Assembly: GCA_902494515.1 (NCBI GenBank)
Contig: CABUTS010000003.1
Location: forward strand, 1 to 64,000
Reading direction: 5' to 3'
Length of the DNA stretch: 64,000 nucleotides
Source of the DNA: an uncultured Muribaculaceae bacterium
GTDB lineage: Bacteria; Bacteroidota; Bacteroidia; Bacteroidales; Muribaculaceae
Positions 1-7,439 of this stretch are shown here, piece by piece; position 1 is the first letter of the stretch; every line of letters begins with the position of its first letter. The position numbers and the translations under genes were made by a program. The notes below the pieces were generated by a model, which was given only the letters and a program-made list of their open reading frames with translations, was not told the origin of the DNA and did no database searches.

Positions 1-1
1 A

Positions 2-106
2 ATCGTAAAGGGTCACAATGACAAGCGCAGCCTTAGGAAACGACGGTTCAGCGCTTCTCTATCCCAAGACTACCTGATTGAGCTGCTCCTCTCGGCTAAA
101 ATTTGA
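2..106 (+). CDS. Possible 3' end of an unidentified gene
   Basis: An open frame enters from the left edge and stops at TGA 104-106. It gives 34 residues ending in LIELLLSAKI, rich in basic residues early on. I recognise no family and the frame is too short to judge coding potential. It overlaps the first bases of the next open frame, so either this frame or the start of the next one is wrong, or a sequence junction lies close to position 105. Confidence 0.2.
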   Translation: MVKGHNDKRSLRKRRFSASLSQDYLIELLLSAKI

Positions 107-885
107 CGCGGTTGCCCTATCTGGAATTTAGTCTCGCAACCCTCATAACCAGCCCCGACAAGACCGAGATTGTGTGCCGCACCACCGTTCCCGACGGTAA
201 AATCAAAGTCTCCGGCGCAACCCTGAAAAGCGACGGCAAAACCTATCAAACCAAGAACCTGAAATGCGACATGACCGGTAACAACGCCGTCATCACCGCT
301 ACCTTCCCCGTAATTTCCAATCTCGTCAACCCCGTTATGGTCCTGACAGTCAACGGCGCGGAGTATGCGCTTTCGATCAACGCCTTCTCAAGTGTCGTCA
401 AGACCGTGGTCGTGTCCGACGACGGCAGTGCGGTTTACTCCGCCGGAAGCATCCCCTCCAAGGCCTCGTCCAAGACCACCGTGTTCAAGAAACGCAGCCA
501 GTCCTCGCAGTCAACCATGCCTAACGGCGCCAAAGCTTCTACTCTGGTGCTCAACGGCGACGATGCCTCCTCCTCGGTGGTTGTAAGCAGCTACGATGAC
601 CCCGAAAACAGCAGCGTTGCCTCGACTATTGTTATCAGCGACAATTCCGACGACTCCTCCAGCCCCTCGAGCATCGTTCTCTCCGGCGCCGATAACAAAT
701 ACGGTAAGCATAGCTCCACTGTTGTCACCGACGTCGAAAATGTTTCGCTCACCGGCAACATGAAAATCATCCTCGACGGTAAAGAGATTCCCCAGTCCGA
801 ACTCAGCAAACTCGACCCCCAGAAAATCTCCTCCATCACCGTCGACAAACCCCACTCCCGCATCCTCATCACCACCCTCAAATAA
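103..885 (+). CDS. Hypothetical secreted-type protein, probably 5'-truncated
   Basis: About 260 codons with strong Bacteroidales-like codon use, so the frame is probably real. Its only upstream start is a TTG at 103 immediately after an in-frame TAA (97-99), and there is no signal peptide. The protein appears to begin inside a beta-rich domain. Residues about 110-210 are a Ser/Val-rich region with repeated short patterns such as STVV, SSVVVSS and SSIVLSG. The C-terminus (ILDGKEI...LDPQKISSITV...ILITTLK) resembles the plug-like tail of TonB-dependent receptors and of some Bacteroidetes TonB/M56-type proteins, where IDGK, IxSIxV and ITTK recur. This is a weak family hint only and no function is assigned. 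The true start was probably lost at a junction near 105-120, or a frameshift lies there. Confidence 0.5.
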   Translation: MTRLPYLEFSLATLITSPDKTEIVCRTTVPDGKIKVSGATLKSDGKTYQTKNLKCDMTGNNAVITATFPVISNLVNPVMVLTVNGAEYALSINAFSSVVKTVVVSDDGSAVYSAGSIPSKASSKTTVFKKRSQSSQSTMPNGAKASTLVLNGDDASSSVVVSSYDDPENSSVASTIVISDNSDDSSSPSSIVLSGADNKYGKHSSTVVTDVENVSLTGNMKIILDGKEIPQSELSKLDPQKISSITVDKPHSRILITTLK

Positions 886-958
886 TCCACCCTCTCATAC
901 AATCCTACACATTAATATATTATAAAACATAAAGAAATATTAAACATAAAAACTATCA

Positions 959-995
959 AAGGCCATGTAAAGCAGTGATTGCCCAACATGGCCTT
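959..995. terminator. Inverted repeat between the hypothetical gene and ROK remnant
   Basis: AAGGCCATGT (959-968) pairs perfectly with ACATGGCCTT (986-995) across a 17-base loop. It lies between a plus-strand gene end (885) and the minus-strand ROK stop (1052), so it could end both transcripts. No T-tract follows on either strand, so terminator function is only suggested. Confidence 0.35.
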
Positions 996-1051
996 CAATG
1001 GTATGAGGTCGAATCAGACCTGACGGCCCTGCGGCGTGATTGCCGCTATCT

Positions 1052-1450
1052 TCAGTTTCGCTCGAACATCTGCTTGCGGGCGGTCATGCAGGCACCGATG
1101 ATGCCGGCTTTCTCGTGGAGTTTGGAGCAGACGATCTTGCTGTCGTTATTGACAAGTTTGAGGGAATACTTTTTAACGGCCTGCTTTATGGGCTGCACGA
1201 AATAATCCCCCGCAGCCGAAAGCGTTCCCCCGATTACAACTAACTCGGGATTGAAGATATTAATCATGTTGGCAATCTGTTTGCCGAGTTTTTCCCCGAT
1301 TTCTTCAAGCAGGTCGATGCAGAGGAAGTCCTCGTTGTTGATGGCATCGATAATGTCCGAGAGCTTGATGGGCTCGTCCTTCTCCATTTTGGCCGAGAGC
1401 ACCGAGACTTTGCCATCCTTGATTTCGGATATCAGTTCCCGGTGGAGCGC
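1052..1450 (-). pseudogene. ROK family regulator (NagC-like), C-terminal remnant
   Basis: About 132 residues beginning ALHRELISEIKDG and running through LGKQIANMINIFNPELVVIGG to KAGIIGACMTARKQMFERN. This is the C-terminal part of a ROK family protein. The INxFNPExVVIGG segment and overall pattern fit the Bacteroidales ROK transcriptional repressors better than the ROK sugar kinases. A full protein is about 400 residues, so the HTH and the nucleotide/sugar-binding N-terminal two thirds are missing. Homology stops abruptly near 1450, where SusC coding sequence on the other strand begins. The upstream 'residues' in this frame are antisense to SusC and meaningless. It was probably divergent from the MFS-nagA-nagB operon and controlled it, since the remnants of that operon sit at 10.1-13.0 kb. 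Confidence 0.75.
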
Positions 1451-1454
1451 CGTG
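1446..1454. other. Junction: ROK remnant meets truncated SusC
   Basis: On the minus strand ROK homology (ALHREL) ends at about 1448-1450. On the plus strand SusC plug homology (RAAGVDVVQQGG) begins at about 1451. Both genes are internal at this point, there is no spacer, and no insertion sequence or target duplication is visible. This is a genuine rearrangement breakpoint or an assembly chimera. Confidence 0.7.
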
Positions 1455-4012
1455 CAGCAGGCGTCGACGTCGTCCAGCAGGGCGGTATCGCCGGCGCCGA
1501 TGTCAACATCGTTGTCCGCGGTGCTGCATCTCTCACCGCAACCGAGCCTCTGTATGTCATCGACGGTGTGTTCTCGAACAACGGTCTGACCACCCTGAAT
1601 CCCGCCGACATCGAGACAATCCAGGTGCTTAAGGACGGTGCCGCCGCTGCCATCTACGGTTCGCGTGCCGCCAACGGCGTGGTGCTCATCACCACCAAGA
1701 GCGGTCAGAAAGGGGCCGTAAAGGTCGACGCCAACTTCGCCTTCAGCCTCCAGACCCTGGCCCATACCCCCGATTTCCTCAATGCCTCGCAGTGGCGCGA
1801 TTTCGCCAACATGGTCAGCGACAACAGCGGTCTGGCCCGCGCCCCTCAGAATGTGAATCCCACCGATCCGTCGGACGACACCGACTGGGTTGACGAGTGG
1901 ACCCGCAACGCGCCCGTCTACAACGCCGATTTGGCTGTTTCCGGCGGTAATGATTTCGGCACCTACTCATTCTCATTAGGTTATCTGAACCAGGAGGGCC
2001 TGACCCGCAAGTCGGACTATGAGAAGTATAATGCCCGAACCAACTCCAACTGGAAATTCGGCCGCTTCTTCGTCAGCGAGAACGTCCAGATCGTATGGCG
2101 CAAGCGCACTCCGACCTCCACCTTCAACATCGGCATGCCTACTCTCCCCGTCAAGGATGAATTCGGCCGCTACGCCTCCTGGGGTCCCGACTATTACATC
2201 GAGACCGAGAATGCCCGCCGCAACAACCCCTTCGGCGGTCTGTATGCCACCGATCAGCACACCTCGTACTTCGATGTCATGGGCGGCTTCAGCGCCGGCG
2301 TTGAAATCATCAAGGGGCTGAAGTTCACCACCTCGTTCAGCGGCAACTACACCTCGTCGCACGGCTTCACCCACACTCCGGTCTATTACACCATGTGGGA
2401 CGAAAACGGCGTTCCTGACAGTGACTACGGCAACCCCCGCAACTCGCTGAGCGAGAGCCGCGGTCAGTCGTCGAACTACACCTGGGACAACGTCTTCAAC
2501 TTTGACCGCGAATTCGGCAAGCACAGCATCTCGGCAACCCTCGGCCACAGCTGGATGCGCGAGTTCTACCGCGGCATGAGCTACAGCACCATCGATGACG
2601 TGGGCGCTCCCAATATCGTCGGTGTGACAAACGTCGACGGCAAGATCTCTTCCAGCGAGAAGAACGCCGCCCTCCTGTCGTTCTTCGCCCGTGTCAATTA
2701 CGACTACGACGGCAAGTACCTGCTTTCGGCAAGTGTCCGCCGCGATGAGTCCTCGAAGTTCCATAAGGACTACCGCACCGGTTATTTCCCCGCTGTATCG
2801 GCCGGCTGGAATATCCACAACGAGAAGTTCCTCAGGAACACACCCATCTCGCTGCTGAAACTCACCGCTTCCTACGGTGAGCTCGGCGCCAACTTCCTGA
2901 ACCCCTACAACTTCGACAACATCGCCTTCGGTCCCATCGTCTACACTGTGGGCGGAGTCCGTTTCACCGACGGCCGCGCCGCATACCTCAAGACAACCAA
3001 CCTCAAGTGGGAAACCTCGAAGACCACCGACGTGGGTCTGGAACTGGGTCTGTTCAACAACGAGTTCACCTTCCACGTCAACTGCTTCTACAAGAAGAAC
3101 GTAGACCTGCTCGCCACCATCGACCTCAACCTTTCGTCGGGTCAGATCTTCGAAATCAACTCCTCGAACGAAACGCCGTATGTGAACACCGCATCGGTCG
3201 AGAACAAAGGCTGGGAATTCATGGCCAACTGGCACCGTTCGTTCACCAACGACTTCCGCATGAGCGTCACCGCCAACCTGTCGACCCTGAAGAACAAGGT
3301 CCTGGCCCTGGGTGACAACGTACAGCCCATCACCGCCGGCTCTTTTTCGTCGAAATTCTCGGATGCCGCCACTATCACCCGTCCCGGGGAGCCCATCGGC
3401 TCGTTCTACGGCTACAAGATTGACGGTTTCGACGCCGAAGGCAACTTCATTTTCCACGACGAAAACGGCGACGGCAACCTAACCGCCGACGACAAGGTTA
3501 TCCTCGGCAACTCCATTCCTAAAATCAGCTACGGTATCAATCTGGATTTCTTCTATAAGGATTTCGACCTCTCGCTGTTCTTCAACGGTGTCAGCGGCAA
3601 CAAGGTTTTCAATGCCCGCAAGTATGAGTACTACTTCAACTATGCCAACAACATGGTGACCGATGTGCTGAACTCGTGGACGCCGCAGAACCCCGACACT
3701 TACGTTCCGGTCGCCAAGGTCACCAACGCCGACGGCGGCAACTCCCTCCCCAGTGAGTTCTACATCGAAGACGGCTCATACTTCCGTCTGAAGAACATCC
3801 AGCTGGGCTACACACTGCCCGTGAAACTGTCCAAGAAGGCTTACATGAGCCATCTGCGCTTCTACCTCTCGGTTCAGAACGTCTTCACCTGCACCAAGTA
3901 TTCGGGCTTCGACCCCGAGGTCAGCTCCAACACCCTGTTTGCCCGCGGTGTTGACATGAACTCATATCCCAACGCCCGCACCTACACGCTTGGCTTTAAT
4001 GTAACCTTCTAA
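1451..4012 (+). pseudogene. SusC-like TonB-dependent receptor, N-terminally truncated
   Basis: About 854 residues of a SusC/RagA-type outer-membrane transporter, which imports oligosaccharides with energy from TonB. The plug core is visible (VRGAASL, PLYVIDGVF, IETIQVLKDGAAAAIYGSRAANGVVLITTK), followed by the whole barrel ending YTLGFNVTF with a terminal aromatic residue. Missing are the signal peptide, the carboxypeptidase-D-like domain, the TonB box and the start of the plug, roughly 150-190 residues. The GTG at 1442 that opens the frame is not a plausible start, because the frame runs into the ROK remnant. A SusD gene follows after 11 bases, as expected for a PUL. As it stands the gene cannot make an exported receptor. 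Confidence 0.85.
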
Positions 4013-4023
4013 CAACAAGATCC

Positions 4024-5721
4024 ATGAAAACAGTTATCAAATACATAACGATGGCATCGGTGGCCCTCGGGCTCACCGCCTGCAACGATGTTTTCGACGA
4101 CCTGGCCGTAAACCCGCAGCAGCCGAGTATGGGTGAATATTTCACCACCCCGGCAGCTGTGAACGAGGCTGTCATGACCTGCTACGGCTATGTGCAGACG
4201 CAGCGCAGTTTCGGAGCATCGGCCTCCAAGACCATGATCATCCGTTCGGACGAGGCTTCGTCGAACTCCGATTACGGCAAGCCGGGCATGTATGGCTCGT
4301 CGCTCAACTCCAGCTACTACACCATCATGCAGCCCTTCGGCCTGATGTACTCGACCGCCTCCCAGGCAACTTATGTCATCGAGAACATCGACGGTGTCGA
4401 GTTCCACGACCAGGAGCTGAAACGTGCTTACCTCGGCGAAGCATACTTCTGGCGCGCATTCGCCCACTTCTATCTGCTGACCAACTACCGCAACGTTGCG
4501 CTCATCAAACATGCTCCCAAAGATAAGGAGGACTATGTGCGCGACCTGTCGACTCCCGAGGAGGTCTGGGACGCCATCATCGACGACCTCGGCCATGCCA
4601 AGGAGAACCTCCCCCCGAAAGGATACTGGAAAGGGGACCAGGTAGGCCGTCTGACAGCCGGAGCTGCAGCTGCCCTGCGCGGAATGTCGTACCTCTACCG
4701 CAGCGGCATCGAGCCTCAGTTCGGCTCGAGCACCACTACCTATTACACCGAAGCCGCTGCCGAATTCGACGAAATCATCCGCGGCGAATATGGCCGCTAT
4801 TCGCTGGTCGATTACAGCCACAACTTCGATGTCGCACATGAGAACAACGATGAGTCTGTACTCGAGCTGCAGTTCCTCGGCGACGTGGAGAATGCTGCGT
4901 TCAACCCGGGCACCGCAACTTCGGGTCTGGCATTCGATACCCGCGGCATCATGCTCCCCGGCACCGGTGTAGGCTACGAAGGTGTGGTACATGACTGGCT
5001 CTACGACGCCTTCGTCAACAGCATCGACAAGGACGGTTACACCGATATCCGTATGTTCTCGACCATGTTCTTCAACGACCTTGACCCCAAGATCAAGCTG
5101 CGTCCCGGTCAGCGTCTCGAAGGCCCCGGCGGCTATCACTTCGAGGATATGTATCCCAACGGCGACTTCTCTTCGGTTGCCAATACCCGTACACACGTCT
5201 ATAAGGCTGCCTTCCTGAAGGGGATGGACCTGTCGATGCCCATGCGCAACAACAACCCGCAGTCAATCACCGGTGTAGGTGGCGGCGTCAAGGAGTATAT
5301 CTACAACCAGCCCCGAGCCCACGGCGTCAACTGGCGTTATATCCGCTACGCCGATGTGCTTCTGATGTATGCCGAAGCCGTAGTCTGCGGTGGTACCCCG
5401 GGTTCGATTTCGGCTGTCGATGCCTTCAATCAGGTGCGTTTCCGCGCCAATATGCCCGATGTTTCCGGTCTTACCCTCGACATCATCAAGCATGAGCGTG
5501 CCCTCGAATTCGCGCTCGAAGGACACCGGTTCTACGACCTGCTGCGCTGGGGCGACCTGGCTGACCGCTTTCATGAACTTGAAAGGGAGGATCCCAACTT
5601 CAAGCAGTTCATCTCCGACACCGACTATGAGGGCTTCACCGCCCACAAACATGAGTGGCTCCCCATCCCCATCACTGAGATTGAATCCAACCCCAAAGCA
5701 CAACAAAATCCCGGATATTGA
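4024..5721 (+). CDS. SusD/RagB-family nutrient-binding lipoprotein
   Basis: 565 residues with a lipoprotein signal ending LGLTACND (Cys about residue 20). It should sit on the outer surface as the lid of the neighbouring SusC. SusD hallmarks are the N-terminal TPR-like segment (YLGEAYFWRAFAHFYLL), ADVLLMYAEAV, and the C-terminal RAxxFALEGHRFYDLLRWGD block. Length is normal for the family. It starts 11 bases after SusC and its stop lies 5 bases before the next ATG, so the genes are co-transcribed. The glycan bound cannot be read from sequence. Unlike its partner SusC, this gene appears intact. Confidence 0.93.
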   Translation: MKTVIKYITMASVALGLTACNDVFDDLAVNPQQPSMGEYFTTPAAVNEAVMTCYGYVQTQRSFGASASKTMIIRSDEASSNSDYGKPGMYGSSLNSSYYTIMQPFGLMYSTASQATYVIENIDGVEFHDQELKRAYLGEAYFWRAFAHFYLLTNYRNVALIKHAPKDKEDYVRDLSTPEEVWDAIIDDLGHAKENLPPKGYWKGDQVGRLTAGAAAALRGMSYLYRSGIEPQFGSSTTTYYTEAAAEFDEIIRGEYGRYSLVDYSHNFDVAHENNDESVLELQFLGDVENAAFNPGTATSGLAFDTRGIMLPGTGVGYEGVVHDWLYDAFVNSIDKDGYTDIRMFSTMFFNDLDPKIKLRPGQRLEGPGGYHFEDMYPNGDFSSVANTRTHVYKAAFLKGMDLSMPMRNNNPQSITGVGGGVKEYIYNQPRAHGVNWRYIRYADVLLMYAEAVVCGGTPGSISAVDAFNQVRFRANMPDVSGLTLDIIKHERALEFALEGHRFYDLLRWGDLADRFHELEREDPNFKQFISDTDYEGFTAHKHEWLPIPITEIESNPKAQQNPGY

Positions 5722-5726
5722 TTAGT

Positions 5727-7424
5727 ATGAAACGGTCTGTTATCACCGGATCCATCGTCGGAATAGCCTTCGCCGGCCTCGCCGCCGGTCCGGGCACTCC
5801 CGACGGGGAGATCCTTTACAATGGCATCCAGCTGCCCGCACAGTGGCCGCCCCGTTACGAGGAACCCGCCGTAGCTGCCGAAATGCCCGTTCCCTACCTT
5901 GTGAACAAGCCCGCTGTCATTCCGGTAAACACCGGACGCCAGCTGTTTGTCGACAGTTTCCTGATTGCCGAGACCAATCTCGTCCCGGTATATCACACCC
6001 CCGATTTCTATGCCGGGAACCCTGTACTCGAGCTTACCGCCCCGTGGGAAAACACCATTGAGGGCGCGCCATACGCCGCTCCCTTCAGCGACGGCATCTG
6101 GTACGACGACAAGGACGGCAAGTTCAAGATGTGGTATCTTGCCGGCGCCGGTTCGATCCACAAGCAGGACAAGCAGACGTTCTACACCTGCTATGCCGAA
6201 TCCGAAGATGGCATACACTGGGTGAAGCCCATGCTTGACCTTGTCAAAGGCACCTGCATTGTGGATTCCGCCAACCGCGACGCGGCCACCATATGGCTCG
6301 ACCGGCAGGATGCTGACCCGGCCCGACGCTACAAGATGTTCAACGTCGAGCGCCGTCCCACCGACCGTCGCTGGCAGTTCATCCTCAAATACTCCCCCGA
6401 CGGTATTCACTGGAGCGAGGGTGTAGCCCAGTCGGGCGACCTCTATGACCGTTCGTCGGTCTTCTACAATCCCTTCCGGGATGTATGGTGTCTCTCCATG
6501 CGCTACGGCACCAAGGTGTCCTCGCGTTCGCGCAGCTACCTCGAGGCCAAAGACCCCGAAACGGCCGTTTCGATGGCTCACCGCGTACGCAAAGGGGTGC
6601 CCGACAAGAATGTAGTGTTCTGGTTCACGCCAGACGACAAGGAGCCTCACCATCCCAAGTTCCCCGAGGTGAATCCGGGCATCTACAACTTCGATTGCAT
6701 CCCTTACGAGAGCATCATGCTCGGCCAGTATGCTGTATGGCAGGGCCCCGAGAACAATGTCTGCGGCGAACTCGGTATCCAGAAGCGCAACGAAATCTGT
6801 CTGGGCTACTCGCGCGACGGTTTCCACTTCTCCCGCCCCTCGCATGTGCCTTTCATGGCCAACGACACCACCGACGGTGCCTGGAACTGGGGCAACATGC
6901 AGTCGGTAGGGGGTGTGCCCCTCATTGTGGGTGACTCGCTCTACTTCTATTGCAGCGGACGCCGCCTGAACGATATCATGTGGGACAGCTACACCTCCAC
7001 CGGTCTTGCCCGACTGCGCCGCGACGGTTTCGTTTCGATGCAGGCGGGTAAAGAGGAAGGAACGTTGAAAACTGAGCCTGTGGTTTTCGACGGCAAATAT
7101 CTCTTTGTCAATGCTGACGTCAAGGGGAAGAGGTCGCAGCTGCTTGTCGAGGTTCTCGATGCCGACGGCAATCCTGTGGAGGGCTTCGCCAAGGGGGACT
7201 GCATCGGCATGAAGAAAACCGACTCCACTAAGTCGATGATTGTCTGGAAGAACAACAGGGATCTGGCTACCCTGGCCGGAAAGACCGTAAGGTTGAAGTT
7301 CTACCTCAGGGACGGTGACCTGTATTCTTTCTGGATTTCCCCGTGGGAAACCGGCGAAAGCCGCGGTTATACAGCCGGCGGCGGTCTGGGCCTTTCGCCC
7401 ACAGGTGTTGATTCTCCATTCTGA
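5727..7424 (+). CDS. Secreted five-bladed beta-propeller protein, putative glycoside hydrolase
   Basis: 565 residues with a signal peptide at the N-terminus. It has motifs of the GH32/43/68-like five-bladed propellers: APFSDGIWYDDKDGKFKMWY, CYAESEDGIHWVKP, LKYSPDGIHWSE and LGYSRDGFHFSRP. Repeated SxDGxxW/F blades are typical of bacterial uncharacterised glycosidase-like proteins from this superfamily. I cannot assign a numbered GH family or catalytic residues. The C-terminal 130 residues look like a beta-sandwich. ATG 5727 is chosen over the TTG at 5718, which overlaps the SusD stop. The next gene encodes a paralogue with the same propeller, so both probably act on the glycan imported by the SusC/SusD pair. 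Confidence 0.75.
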   Translation: MKRSVITGSIVGIAFAGLAAGPGTPDGEILYNGIQLPAQWPPRYEEPAVAAEMPVPYLVNKPAVIPVNTGRQLFVDSFLIAETNLVPVYHTPDFYAGNPVLELTAPWENTIEGAPYAAPFSDGIWYDDKDGKFKMWYLAGAGSIHKQDKQTFYTCYAESEDGIHWVKPMLDLVKGTCIVDSANRDAATIWLDRQDADPARRYKMFNVERRPTDRRWQFILKYSPDGIHWSEGVAQSGDLYDRSSVFYNPFRDVWCLSMRYGTKVSSRSRSYLEAKDPETAVSMAHRVRKGVPDKNVVFWFTPDDKEPHHPKFPEVNPGIYNFDCIPYESIMLGQYAVWQGPENNVCGELGIQKRNEICLGYSRDGFHFSRPSHVPFMANDTTDGAWNWGNMQSVGGVPLIVGDSLYFYCSGRRLNDIMWDSYTSTGLARLRRDGFVSMQAGKEEGTLKTEPVVFDGKYLFVNADVKGKRSQLLVEVLDADGNPVEGFAKGDCIGMKKTDSTKSMIVWKNNRDLATLAGKTVRLKFYLRDGDLYSFWISPWETGESRGYTAGGGLGLSPTGVDSPF

Positions 7425-7439
7425 TAACACGAATGAAAC

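Noticed and set aside
1000..1020. A tRNA-like TCGAATC string near the ROK stop
   Set aside because: No cloverleaf stems around it.
1451..1765. N-terminal part of the minus-strand frame joined to ROK
   Set aside because: It is antisense to the SusC plug; only the portion below 1451 is ROK.
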